A stretch of DNA of 64,000 nucleotides, from positions 48,080,505-48,144,504 of the forward strand of contig OZ020195.1 in NCBI GenBank assembly GCA_963971165.1. Reading direction: 5' to 3'. Numbering within the stretch: the first letter of the stretch is position 1; the number at the start of each line of letters is the position of its first letter. The notes beneath the pieces were generated by a model, which was not told where the DNA came from, did no database searches, and saw only the letters and a list, made by a program, of their open reading frames with translations. Position numbers and translations under genes: made by a program. Source of the stretch: Philopedon plagiatum. Its lineage: Eukaryota; Arthropoda; Insecta; Coleoptera; Curculionidae. This document shows, in pieces, positions 1 to 10,700 of the stretch.

Positions 1-53
1 CTTCCTTGACACAATATATACTGAATGAAAAAATCGGTTCAGATACGACAAAG
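1..53 (+). pseudogene. p74: p74 (PIF-0) 3' remnant at window edge
   Basis: These bases equal 36024-36076, the last p74 bases before every heptamer array in the window (reading ..NEKIGSDTTKS). The rest of this gene copy lies left of the window. The match implies that the sequence to the left is another p74 copy. Confidence 0.8.
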
Positions 54-794
54 TCCCTGCTCCCTGCTCCCTGATCTCTGCTCTCTGCTCTCTGGTCCCT
101 GCTCCTTGCGCCCTGCTCCCTGCTCCCTGCTCCCTGCTCTCTGCTCTCTGCTCTCTGCTCCCTGCTCCCTGCTCCCTGCTCCCTGCTTCCTGCTCCCTGC
201 TCCCTGCTGCTTGCTCCCTGCTCCCTGCTCCCTGCTCCCTGCTGTCTGCTCCCTGCTCCTTGCTCCCTGCTCCCTGCTCCCTGCTCCCTGCTCCCTGCTC
301 CCTTCTCCCTGCTCTCTGCTCCCTGCTCCTCACTCCCTGCTCCCTGCTCCCTGTTCCCTGCTCCCTGCTCTCTTCTCCCTGCTCCCTGCTCCCTGTTCCC
401 CGCTCCCTGATCTCTGCTCTCTGCTTTCTGCTCTCTGCTCCCTGCTCCTTGCTCCCTGCTCCCTGCTCCCTGCTCCCTGCTCCCTGCTCCCTGCTCTTTG
501 GTCTCTGATCCCTGCTCCCTGCTCCCTGCTTCCTGCTCCCTGCTCCTTGCTCCCTGCTCCCTGCTCCCTGCTCTCTGCTCCCTGCTCCCTGCTCCTTGCT
601 CCTTGCTCCTTGCTCCCTGCTCCCTGCTCCCTGCTCCCCGCTCCCTGCTCCCTGCTCCCTGTTCCCTGCTCCCTGCTCTCTTCTCCCTGCTCCCTGCTCT
701 CTGCTCCCTGCTCCCTGCTCTCTGCTCTCTGCTCTCTGCTTCCTGCTCCCTGCTCCCTGCTCCTTGCTCCCTGCTCCCTGCTCTCTGCTCTCTG
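54..794 (+). repeat. heptamer array A1, (CTCCCTG)n
   Basis: About 106 tandem heptamers of consensus CTCCCTG with variants CTCTCTG, CTCCTTG, TTCCCTG, CTTCCTG and GTCCCTG. Its variant order closely resembles array A2 (shared landmarks: CTCCTTGCGCCCTG near the start, CTCCTCACTCCCTG, TTCCCCG, CTCTTTGGTCTCTG). It is flanked by p74 on the left (..acaaag) and mid-vp91 on the right (gacatctggat..), so it fills the junction of a tandem duplication. The long open frames through it are artefacts of the 7-bp period. Confidence 0.97.
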
Positions 795-1080
795 GACATC
801 TGGATCGAAGATAAAGCAAACGATTGCGATTTCGGTATAGATTTTCCCGGTTTACATTATGTTAATAAAACGGGCAAGGGAATGTGTCTAGACGGTAAAC
901 CCACTCTAAATATTTGTGCCGATCACGGTATGATTCTATTTCCTGGCGGATGCGGATACATTGACAATTCTATAGTATTCACCGTCGGTGACAAGGTAAA
1001 AGAAATGGCCCAATCCATCACGGGTAAAAAAATCAGTGGAACGTATAAAGGAATTTATAGCGCCACCAATTCTTTATGGT
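795..1080 (+). pseudogene. vp91: vp91/PIF-8 3'-terminal fragment
   Basis: The fragment corresponds to 34085-34368 of the fuller vp91 copy (DIWIEDKANDCDFGIDF through ..SATNSLW stop). It begins abruptly at the end of array A1 and keeps an open frame with it. It encodes only about the last 94 residues, including six cysteines, and cannot act as a complete protein. It belongs to the repeating unit vp91-3'/p74/array. Confidence 0.8.
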
Positions 1081-1173
1081 AGATGGGCGCAAAACACGAG
1101 CATTTCTTTTTACTTGTTACTATTTAGTTTTACTAATGCCAACGTGCCAGTAAGTTACCGTTTGATTATAATA

Positions 1174-1743
1174 ATGCCAACAGACGCGATGGTAAACAAA
1201 GTGCTACCCCAAGAGGCAGATTATTTAGACATGGCCACCTAGGCGGCACAACGTAACAATCTTTTTCTAGCCGAACAAATGGCAATCAAATACCCCGAAA
1301 TTTTCAGTTGGTGTGATATAGTAATACGGCCCGCCATCAGTCCTCACGATTACGAGTATGAAGAACAGTTTGCCGACTGGGCCATATGGGTTGATTGGAC
1401 TTGGGCCGAGACGGGTTGCACGAAAATTAGCTGCAATCCCCGCGGTCAAAATTTCGATTGTACGGCCGACAGTACACCTTTCGCTTTTCGTTCGGGTGAT
1501 ACGACGTGGACATCCTGTGAACCGGCTTGTTTCTTTCGAAATGATTTACCATCGACAAATGTGGGCGTGCATTCATTACAAACACAGTACCATAAAGGAA
1601 AATGCTATTGGGTCATGAATGCTATTCACGCTTGGATGACCGATCGTACCGTTCGATCTAATGCTAGATTTGCGCGCCGAATTAATACTCTTGCCACCGG
1701 TTTCGACGTATCATACGAAAGCGATGAGTACGACATTGCCACG
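1174..1743 (+). pseudogene. p74: p74 (PIF-0) N-terminal fragment with nonsense codon
   Basis: This is the N-terminal part of the p74 homologue, equivalent to 34460-35030. The ATG at 1174 is followed by MPTDAMVNKVLPQEADYLDM and then a TAG at 1240-1242, where the fuller copy has TAC (Tyr). Beyond the stop the frame continues with the conserved P74 N-terminal block (EQMAIKYPEIFSWCDIVIRP, paired Cys residues, WAIWVDWTW). It is interrupted at 1744 by an errantivirus LTR. All duplicated N-terminal fragments share the TAG, so it predates their amplification. Confidence 0.85.
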
Positions 1744-2007
1744 AGTTAACTTATCTAAACCAGGAAATCTGTTTTTAAAAAACGTTTTTATTTCTGAAAA
1801 TACAAAATACGAAAATTAGTGCTTTACAGCTTATGTCTATTCTTTACGAATGCTAAACTCTGACTGACTGTAAAACACTATCACAACAATAAAAGTATAA
1901 ATTATGCTGTCGTTGCAATTTAATAATGTCTATATAGCAAGTATGGTGGTTGTTGTGGCGACATAACTCCTCCCCTCGGAGATTCAACTTCACGGTTATC
2001 GGGGTAG
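1744..2007 (-). mobile_element. errantivirus LTR plus ~40 bp of internal 3' sequence
   Basis: A 225-bp LTR (1744-1968, agttaac...cataact) is followed by about 40 bp of the errantivirus internal 3' end, including the polypurine tract (cctcccctc, GAGGGGAGG on the minus strand). The sequence then jumps back into p74 at 2008. This is not a classical solo LTR, because internal sequence is retained. It was copied from the full element's 3' side, as at 4777-5041. The p74 segment tacgaaagcgatgagtacga occurs on both sides. Confidence 0.85.
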
Positions 2008-3074
2008 TACGAAAGCGATGAGTACGACATTCCCACGATTAAAGGTCGAATAAACCAATACTATTGCGACGCCTTCTTGCAAAAATTAAAGGGGAACGAT
2101 TGCGAGGAACCGTGGTGGAGCGACGTACTCGGATATACATTTATGGGCCAGTTTAGTAAAATTTTTACAAGACATTCACCCGAATGCCGGCGAGCGATAT
2201 CAAATTTCGCTGAAACCTAATACGAAAAATGTACCGTCCCATTTACTGAATAAACACGACTGGAACTTGCACATTAATCAAGATTTTAAGGCCATTAAAC
2301 CGAATGTACTGTTGAGTGATTTAGGTTTTACAACAATCATGTTAACGCCAGCAAAACGAGGCCATTACATGTTTCATAGCAAGGTCGGTATAATTGAGCG
2401 ATTTTTATTTTACGATTCCGTGGAATGTGTCGCTCTTTGTACCGTAATCAATATCTTCAAATGTTAGCGCCCTTGGATCAAAATGAAAATGACAGTAGGG
2501 GTAGAAGAATGCGCCGAGATATTACAAGTACGCCGACGATCGACTACTGGGATTCGATAGGGGATCGTTTTAGCACTACTGCCGCTTTACTAATACAAGT
2601 GTTTGTTCAAAAGGAATTTTACATACAGATCGGTACAGATTTCTCTTGGGCTTTGCTTAGTCGTAAATTGGGTCCCGTTTTCAAGGAGCTATTGAGTAAA
2701 GCATTTTCCACAATGTCCACGTTATTACCGGAGAATTCGGTTCGTATAATCGACACTATAGCCGGTCATTTAATGGGACAAATAGCCGCCCACATACTAG
2801 TGAATTTTTCGGCAAAATTCGTTTTAATGATGAGCAAACTAGCAGTGGCGGGCGCAAGTGTAATTGGCATTATCGCCGACTTTTGGATTTTTTGGTAATG
2901 TTCGGTTGGGATCCGCTCGGACTGCAAAATCAAATGGACTCTCGAATCTCGGATATGTTACGCGAACAGGCCATTGTGGCACGATACAAAACGGGCGATC
3001 CTAATTGTGAAATTGATCCGTCTTCCTTGACACAATATATACTGAATGAAAAAATCGGTTCAGATACGACAAAG
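2008..3074 (+). pseudogene. p74: p74 (PIF-0) central/C-terminal fragment
   Basis: Equivalent to 35000-36076 of the fuller p74. It keeps the conserved segments SWALLSRKLGPVFKELLSKA, HILVNFSAKFVLMMSKLA and LVMFGWDPLGLQNQ. It carries the two frame changes common to all copies, plus a private 10-bp deletion after ..IIAD (near 2880) that changes frame again. Its 3' end runs into array A2 at exactly the same base as the other copies. Downstream of the deletion, an open frame from 2883 continues through the array into the next vp91 fragment. Confidence 0.85.
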
Positions 3075-3836
3075 TCCCTGCTCCCTGCTCCCTGGTCTCT
3101 GCTCTCTGCTCTCTGCTCCCTGCTCCTTGCGCCCTGCTCCCTGCTCCCTGCTCTCTGCTATCTGCTCTCTGCTCCCTGCTCCCTGCTCCCTGCTCCCTGC
3201 TCCCTGCTCCCTGCTCCTTGCTCCCTGCTCCCTGCTCCCTGCTCCCTGCCCCCTGCTCCCGGCTCCTTGCTCCCTGCTCCCTGCTCCCTGCTCCCTGCTC
3301 CCTGCTCCCTGCTCCCTGCTCCTCACTCCCTGCTCCCTGCTCCCTGTTCCCTGCTCCCTGCTCTCTTCTCCCTGCTCCCTGCTCCCTGTTCCCCGCTCCC
3401 TGATCTCTGCTCTCTGCTTTCTGCTCTCTGCTCCCTGCTCCTTGCTCCCTGCTCCCTGCTCCCTGCTCCCTGCTCTTTGGTCTCTGATCCCTGCTCCCTG
3501 CTCCCTGCTTCCTGCTCCCTGCTCCTTGCTCCCTGCTCCCTGCTCCCTGCTCTCTGCTCCCTGCTCCCTGCTCCTTGCTCCTTGCTCCCTGCTCCCTGCT
3601 CCCTGCTCCCTGTTCCCTGCTCCCTGCTCTCTTCTCCCTGCTCTCTTCTCCCTGCTCCCTGGTCCCTGCTCCCTGCTCCCTGCTTCCTGCTCTCTGCTCT
3701 CTGCTCTCTACTCCCTGCTCCCTGCTCCCTGCTCCCTTCTCTCTGCTCCCTGCTCCCTGCTCTCTGCTCTCTGCTCTCTGCTCCCTGCTCCCTGCTCCCT
3801 GCTCCTTGCTCCCTGCTCCCTGCTCTCTGCTCTCTG
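3075..3836 (+). repeat. heptamer array A2, (CTCCCTG)n
   Basis: About 109 heptamers, paralogous to A1 with the same landmark variants but different numbers of units between them. The left junction (..acaaag|tccctg) and right junction (ctctctg|gacatctgg) are the same as in A1, A6 and A7. Confidence 0.97.
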
Positions 3837-4115
3837 GACATCTGGATCGAAGATAAAGCAAACGATTGCGATTTCGGTATAGATTTTCCCGGTTTACATT
3901 ATGTTAATAAAACGGGCAAGGGAATGTGTCTAGACGGTAAACCCACTCTAAATATTTGTGCCGATCACGGTATGATTCTATTTCCTGGCGGATGCGGATA
4001 CATTGACAATTCTATAGTATTCACCGTCGGTGACAAGGTAAAAGAAATGGCCCAATCCATCACGGGTAAAAAAATCAGTGGAACGTATTTATAGCGCCCC
4101 AATTCTTTATGGTAG
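3837..4115 (+). pseudogene. vp91: vp91/PIF-8 3' fragment, second unit
   Basis: Same segment as 795-1080 with further decay. Small deletions near 4087-4100 (gtatttatagcgcccc where other copies read gtataaaggaatttatagcgccacc) remove the original C-terminal frame. It continues the open frame coming out of array A2. Confidence 0.8.
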
Positions 4116-4206
4116 ATGGGCGCAAAACACGAGCATTTCTTTTTACTTGTTACTATTTAGTTTTACTAATGCCAACGTGCCAGTAAGTTACCGTTTGATT
4201 ATAATA

Positions 4207-4776
4207 ATGCCAACAGACGCGATGGTAAACAAAGTGCTACCCCAAGAGGCAGATTATTTAGACATGGCCACCTAGGCGGCACAACGTAACAATCTTTTTC
4301 TAGCCGAACAAATGGCAATCAAATACCCCGAAATTTTCAGTTGGTGTGATATAGTAATACGGCCCGCCATCAGTCCTCACGATTACGAGTATGAAGAACA
4401 GTTTGCCGACTGGGCCATATGGGTTGATTGGACTTGGGCCGAGACGGGTTGCACGAAAATTAGCTGCAATCCCCGCGGTCAAAATTTCGATTGTACGGCC
4501 GACAGTACACCTTTCGCTTTTCGTTCGGGTGATACGACGTGGACATCCTGTGAACCGGCTTGTTTCTTTCGAAATGATTTACCATCGACAAATGTGGGCG
4601 TGCATTCATTACAAACACAGTACCATAAAGGAAAATGCTATTGGGTCATGAATGCTATTCACGCTTGGATGACCGATCGTACCGTTCGATCTAATGCTAG
4701 ATTTGCGCGCCGAATTAATACTCTTGCCACCGGTTTCGACGTATCATACGAAAGCGATGAGTACGACATCCCCACG
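4207..4776 (+). pseudogene. p74: p74 (PIF-0) N-terminal fragment interrupted by errantivirus
   Basis: Third p74 N-terminal segment, with the shared TAG at 4273-4275. The reading stops at the CACG target site (4773-4776) where the errantivirus begins. The other half of the same gene copy resumes at 17638 with the duplicated CACG. This fixes the insertion point precisely against the uninterrupted site in the fuller copy (..cattcccacgattaaagg.. near 35028). Confidence 0.88.
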
Positions 4777-5001
4777 AGTTAACTTATCTAAACCAGGAAA
4801 TCTGTTTTTAAAAAACGTTTTTATTTCTGAAAATACAAAATACGAAAATTAGTGCTTTACAGCTTATGTCTATTCTTTACGAATGCTAAACTCTGACTGA
4901 CTGTAAAACACTATCACAACAATAAAAGTATAAATTATGCTGTCGTTGCAATTTAATAATGTCTATATAGCAAGTATGGTGGTTGCTGTGGCGACATAAC
5001 T
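4777..5001 (-). repeat. errantivirus 3' LTR
   Basis: This 225-bp LTR is preceded, in element orientation, by the purine tract GAGGGGAGG (plus strand cctcccctc, 5002-5010). It is nearly identical to the LTR at 1744-1968 and to the non-inserted parts of the 5' LTR. Confidence 0.93.
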
Positions 5002-5028
5002 CCTCCCCTCGGAGATTCAACTTCACGG

Positions 5029-6713
5029 TTATCGGGGTAGTTGAACATCTTGAAGTTCCAATGTTTCTTCTTTTCTTCTTTTTTCTGTCTTCTTTTTGTG
5101 CTTTAAAAACCATTTCTTCCTATAGCAGTAGTATATAGCACAAAGGGTTAAAATTGCGTAAACCATAATAGTCCAGATACTTGGGTATTCTGATAAATTG
5201 CTGAAGAATAATTGGGGTTGATTGTCTTGAATTTCGTTTTCAAGTTCATAAAGTCCATCTAGTTTGATTTCTTGTAGATGAAGGCTAAGATTAAGGGTCG
5301 GCATTAAGTCGATTTTGTTATCAAAATCAGGAAACAGTATTGGCTGACTGCTTCTTAATATTGGCTTTTGATTGTTAAATTATTGATTGCTGGTTCACAT
5401 TGACTAGGCAACCATTGGGTATTTCAATTAAGAATGTACCAAACAATTTTTGGCTTTCTTCTTGCTGATTGCACTTAAGTTTGACAATTTCTTGGTTGGG
5501 CAGTATAAAAATCCATTTATCAGCGCCATCTAACTGATTGATGATTGGTTGTGTAATTTTAGCTTCGATTTGTCGACAAGTGGAGGTGGCTTTACTGGAG
5601 TCCAAAAGTTCAACTGTGCAAGGGTTGTTTTTTGAAATTTCTTCTAAGTCCATTCTATCGCAGATGAATAACTGGGACTTGATCTCTTGACATTCTTGAC
5701 CTCGATATGCGTAGTGTAATTCATTTTTTACCAAAGATTTATTTCGCGGTATAATATCCTTAAACAGACTCTTTCTCAGTACAGGGACGGAATAGAGGTG
5801 AAGATAATTAAATGTTTCAGGGTAGGTTATAGGAATACGTAAAAGGTACGTGATTTTATTGTTTAAAATAAAACAATCTATTTTTATCAACTTTTCAAAA
5901 ATTAAGGTATTTTCTAAAGTTATTTCCAAAGGCATTTGATTTTTACCAATTTGCTTTTGAATTTTTAATAGTTCGAAATAAAGATTTTCAGTTCTTATAA
6001 TGCTAGGATGCATTAATTTTAGCTTAGAAAAAGCAATAGAATTTTCTATATCTTGCAGAGTAGAATCGATAATTTCGTATATATTGATTATCTGATTTAA
6101 AACATCTTTAATAAAATTTGAATTTTCTCTATAAGTAGTTTTTTGTACTATAAACCCTATTTGATTTAATTTGGATTCCAACAATTTTTCATTATAACTT
6201 ATTTCTCTTATAGTAGTATTAAATTTCTTTATAACACTTAATGATATAGAGTTTTCTTTCAAAATATTGGTAGCTAATTTATTTTGATTAATTTGGATTT
6301 CGGTAATAAGTTTTTCATATCTTTCTCCGTCAGATGCATCTAAATTACCAGTAACGGCTTTGAATACTGATCCTAATGCGTTTATTAGGCCTCTTTTTGA
6401 TCTGTTTGGATGCGGAATTATTACTTTTATTTTTGTTTCAACCCTATCTTGTATTAATGTTAAGATTTTAAAATAATTCGAAGCTTCAAAAGAATATTCT
6501 AAATGGGAATTAACTGTCTCTGATATATTTTTTTATTTAATATGCAGTTTATTAATTTCTGTAATTATTAGACTAATGTCGTAATAATGTATTAACGTAT
6601 AAGTAAATTCTTGGACTTTAGCACTACCTAATTTAAATGGAATTAATCCGGGGTTGTCGTTTATGTTTCTCACGGTAATTTTTTCTTCATATCCGAATGT
6701 TATTTGAAGAATT
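5029..6713 (-). pseudogene. env: errantivirus env (F-type fusion glycoprotein), broken
   Basis: The reading starts at an apparent splice acceptor (exon from 6713). It has a furin-type site RSKR followed by a GLINALGSVFKAVTGN fusion-peptide-like stretch near 6370-6410, a long helical ectodomain (5375-6262), and one membrane span near the C-terminus (IWTIMVYAILTLCAIYY, about 5180) with a short basic tail. That layout fits errantivirus Env proteins, a family related to baculovirus F proteins. A TAA at 6533-6535 and a frame change between about 5305 and 5375 break it. No intact N-terminal signal peptide was identified. Confidence 0.85.
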
Positions 6714-6735
6714 CTGAAACGAGAGAATAAAAATA
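6714..6735 (-). promoter_or_regulatory. probable env splice acceptor
   Basis: On the minus strand a T/C-rich run (TTTTTATTCTCTCG) ends in TTTCAG, and the env reading opens directly after it. Errantivirus env is expressed from a spliced subgenomic RNA. A donor-like ATGTAAGT is present in the leader near 16453-16460. Confidence 0.5.
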
Positions 6736-9091
6736 CTAGTTAGAATTATTAAAACTGTACTTCTTTCTCAGGGGACGTTTTATATTACTAAGGTGTACCT
6801 TTTCATGAGAGTTTGTTTTTGCAGTTTTGCGCTTTGTATTCACAGAAATTAACTTTGGTAGTTTGCAGAATTTGTCAGAATTTTTCTGTCTGATGTTTTT
6901 TCACATAGACATCTTTTTCGGGAGTAAAAATTTCGGGTGTTTCCCTATTTTCGTTAATTTTGCCAATTACTTTTTCTTTGCCAGATATTAATTTTTCGTT
7001 TATTTGAGAATACAATACTTTTGTTTTTTCTTTATGGTCATTAACATAGTCGCTAAGTAATAATTGTTCAAGATTTATATCAAAAGGATTGTCGTCTGTA
7101 ATATGTCCATTTATGACATCTATAGGTTTAAGTTTTGTTGCAGTATGTATTGAGTTATTGTATGCTAATATTGCGTAGATCATTTTCTGCGTAATAGGCG
7201 TTTTATTAGAATTTTGATTATTTAATAAGCGTATATGTTCTGAAAGTGTCGAATGTAGTCTTTCAATAAGTCCATTAGACTGTGGGTGATTAGGAGAGCA
7301 AAAATGTATTTTTACTTTATGTAATTGTAAAAGTTCTGTGACTATCGAATTTTTAAATTCGGTTCCGTTGTCAACTATTATTTGTTTTGGTATTTTATGA
7401 TGTGAAAAATAAAATTAAAGGTTATCTACAATTTCTGTAGCATTTAAAGATTTTAATGGGTATGCTTGTGCATATTTAGAAAAAACTATCAATTATTGTT
7501 AAAAATTTTGTTTGTTCTAAGGTGTAGGTGTCTAAATGAATAGTTTCGAAGGGTCTTGTTGCCGTAGGTGTAATATTCATTTGCATTTTAACAGGATTGC
7601 GGTCATATTTGCTGATTTGACAAAATTCACAATCGTTAATGTATGTTTGAATAGAACTTTTTAAATTCGGCCAATAATATTTATTTTTAATTTTTTGTTC
7701 GGTTTCATCTATGCCTCTATGGTTAGATTTACCTTCATGATAATTTTGAATGATTTCTGATATGTCTTGTTTATCTGTGACGTCAATTAGCTTAGTTAGA
7801 CAGCGTTTGAATTTTATAGACGGTCACTTAAAAGTTTTTCTGATTACTTCGCAGAATGGTTCGTATGTATTTGGATTTTCAAAGTATAATTGATATTGTT
7901 TGTCAGGGATAATGTTTTCTTTAGTAAAATTAATAATATCTTGTTCAAAATTAATTTTAGAGATTTGAGCAATAGTTCTTCGTTTCTTTTCGAATAAAAT
8001 TGTCGTTTTAGGTTTTGCCGGAGAATGTAATACATCCTGTATAATAATTTGATTAGCTCCATAATTTACTGGTGTTTCAGCGATCGGAATGCCTACAATG
8101 GGGTTTTCTGTGTCGTTTGAATGTATCGTGACGTCATCGTCAGCTGGTTCGTTAGTGATATCTACGGGTTCATTGTCAGGTTGTACTAAGGTTGATATTT
8201 GATCTAGGTTGTCGTTATCATTTTGTATATTTATATCGTTATTATGAGTACTAGTTTGTGGATCTTGCCAAGAGTACTGTGTTACGTCGTTCGTATATTG
8301 TCCTAGGTCAAAGGTGTTTTGTGTTTCTTTAGTATGGAGTTCAATTCGCGATAGCGCATCGGCATTTGTGTTTAATTTGCCTTTTTTATAAATTATTTTG
8401 TAGTCAAATTCCTCTAATTTGATCCTCCACCTAACTAATTTAGAAGCAGGGTCTTTTAACGAGAATAGCCATTGTAACGGCTTATGATCAGTGACTATAT
8501 TGAATTTTCTTCCGTATAAATATGGACGAAAATATTTCGTAGCCCAAACTAAACAAAGACATTCTTTCTCGATTGTCGAGTAGTTTCGTTCCGAATCGTT
8601 TAAAGTGCGTGACGCGTAAGCAATGGGTAAATCTTTACCTATTGATCCTTGACTAAAAACTCATCCCAAGGAAACGTTACTTGCATCACAAGTCAAATTA
8701 AATGTTTTGCTAAAATCTGGGTATTGTAATATTGGTTCATTCATTAATAAATTTTTACATTTTTCGAAACAACTAGTAAATTCTTCGTTATGTACTATTT
8801 TAGCACCTTTCTTTAGACATTGCGTTAATGGCTTGGTGATTTTCGCGAAGTTATTAATAAATCGTCGGTAGTAACCGAGAAGACCTAAAAATCCTTTAAT
8901 TTGTTTTGTTGTGGTAGGTAATGGAAAATTTTTAACGGCGGCGATTTTATCCGGATTAGGTTTCACTCCTTCGGGTGTTACGATATGACCTAAGTATGCT
9001 ACTTCTTTTCTTAAAAATTCCGATTTATCTAATTGAATTTTGAAATTTGATTCTCTTAGTCGTTTGAAAACTTCGGTTAACTTAACAATAT
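6735..9091 (-). pseudogene. pol: errantivirus pol, 3' part (RT thumb, RNase H, integrase)
   Basis: Downstream of the nested element the minus strand encodes the RT connection block (IKGFLGLLGYYRRFINNFA, 8661-8966) and RNase H (DHKPLQWLFSL; ending ADALSRIE near 8350). Integrase follows, with a zinc-finger part (CEFCQ) and a D,D,E core (HLDTYTL, VDNGTEF, GLIERLHS; about 7230-7560). Two more stops or frame changes lie in the RNase H-integrase linker. A TAA near 7415 breaks the integrase core in this copy only. A frame change near 6875 precedes the C-terminal tail (VHLSNIKRP), which ends at about 6735. Confidence 0.88.
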
Positions 9092-9528
9092 TGTCGCGCT
9101 AGGGGTCGTCAGGGTTGATAAAATAGGCTGCGGTTTACCAAAACACTTGTATTGATATCAGGTACAAGCACAATAATACACTTACGTAACTAAGCTGGGT
9201 AGCGTAGGGGGCAGCTTCTAGCCGAGTACTTTGTCAGCCTAAAGGGCTGGCGCTATTCGTACTATGCGTACTATTCGTGCGGCACCACAGTGACGCCTCC
9301 CCGTCGGGACACGACGCCCTCCTTTGCATCTCGCTGGTACGCTTTTTATATGAACCCCTCAAGAACAGTTTATACTAACAGTTCAAACTGGTCAGGGTTC
9401 ATAAAATAAAGGCGAGGCCAGCGATATGCAATCGCAGCACGTAGAGTGGTTTCCGAAATGTTAAATAAATAATATGAAAAATGTATAGAAATTTGGAAAA
9501 AATGATGAATATCTGGGGAAATATGACA
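9092..9528 (-). repeat. LTR of nested element (3' LTR in element orientation)
   Basis: 437 bp, TGTC..GACA, preceded in element orientation by the purine tract at 9529-9538. Confidence 0.93.
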
Positions 9529-10597
9529 TTTCCCCCGCGCCTGTAAAAGCTAGGTTACAAAATACAAATATACAAAATACAAATATAACATAAACAAAAT
9601 ATACAATAAACAAATACAATATAAACAAACGATTTGGAGCTCGCAGGCTCGGTACACTCCGTATTTATTTGGGTGAGATGAGGTGTGGTAAAACTAGCTT
9701 AAAAATGAAGAATAAAAATGGTTACTGTCCTGGTAGTCTGGTTCACATTTACACACTTTCTTTACAAAGTTCTATTATTAGGGAGTTCCAACACGTTACT
9801 GATCGAATAGCCTACACACCGACAAAACCCGACACATCTTAGGCGCCACACGTTGAGGCAGGTCGTCATGTGTTTCTTGTTCAGATGCAGCAGTCACGGT
9901 TCCTGTGTCCTGGGGGTGGGATCGGCTGGTTGTGTTGCCGACTCCCAGTGCAGCAGGGGTCTCCCTCCTCCGAAGAGTGCGGCCATCCGGACTTTGGGTG
10001 GACTGAGCCGTGAGTGACGGGAACTTTGCTGGGCTGATCCTGAGACTAGTTGTGGTCAACCAGCGCTGTAAGTTCCTTAGGTATGTACATTGTACCAGTG
10101 TCATCACGGCTCGTTGTGCAGGAGTTCAGTCCTAGTGAGGGAAGACCAGGCTGGCGAGACATGGCGGACCGTGCGTGGTTGCTGCATGACGCTGGCTGTG
10201 TGGACGCAAGCGGCGACTGGCCTTTGGGTTTTTGGTGTGTTTGGTGGCTCTCGATCCAGGTCGTGTGGTCTCCCAATGGTACATGAAAACAAAAAAAGAC
10301 TACCGGCAGTTAAAAGGAAAAAAAACAGTTTATAAATAATGAAAAATAATGAAAACCTACATGATACTATGATGTTTAAGTAAAAGTAGACAGACTAAGA
10401 ACATTCACCCGGTTTTTACATACGACTTCTATTGGTATCTAAGTATTACTCTTTTGGAGACAGTGAGATATCGGTCTCTAATTCATCAGGGAAAAACAAA
10501 ATTATACACATTTACATAACAATTTAAAACCCAAATATAGCGTAATCACATCATCAAATATTTACCATATTTACCATCCTATTTATTCATCAATAAA
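9529..10597 (-). other. 3' internal region of nested element, no supported gene
   Basis: An AT-rich stretch with short direct repeats (tacaaaatacaaatata, 9560-9630) is followed by a GC-richer block at 9780-10290. That block has open frames of 60-103 codons on both strands, rich in Ser/Thr/Arg/Pro and without recognisable domains. It could be a vestige of an ancestral pol or env tail, but nothing in it supports that. The stretch 10300-10597 is AT-rich and featureless. Confidence 0.4.
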
Positions 10598-10700
10598 GTC
10601 ACATAAACTTCAAATACGACTTGCATATAACTCTTAATATTTCGCATAAGTCACATAAACTTCAAATACTACTTGCATAAAACTCTTAATATTTCGCATA
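10598..10700. repeat. two 52-bp tandem repeats
   Basis: gtcacataaacttcaaata.. begins at 10598 and again at 10650, with few differences. The pair lies immediately before the hairpin repeat cluster in the nested element. Confidence 0.85.

Noticed and set aside
54..794. Possible telomeric repeat or CRISPR-like array
   Set aside because: Insect telomeres are typically TTAGG-type, and this unit is 7 bp CTCCCTG inside a gene-rich, transposon-rich locus. There are no unique spacers, so it is not CRISPR.
1267..1449. 60-codon minus-strand frame repeated in all p74 copies (also 4300-4482, 34553-34735, 37290-37472, 40323-40505)
   Set aside because: It is a shadow of the p74 N-terminal coding sequence on the opposite strand, conserved only because p74 is duplicated.
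1744..1968. Classical solo LTR
   Set aside because: About 40 bp of internal errantivirus sequence follow it and no direct target duplication fits, so a rearrangement explains it better than LTR-LTR recombination.
9796..10292. Several overlapping frames of 60-103 codons in the GC-richer block of the nested element
   Set aside because: They overlap on both strands, have low-complexity Ser/Thr/Arg/Pro composition and show no domain. They were kept only as a possible vestige.
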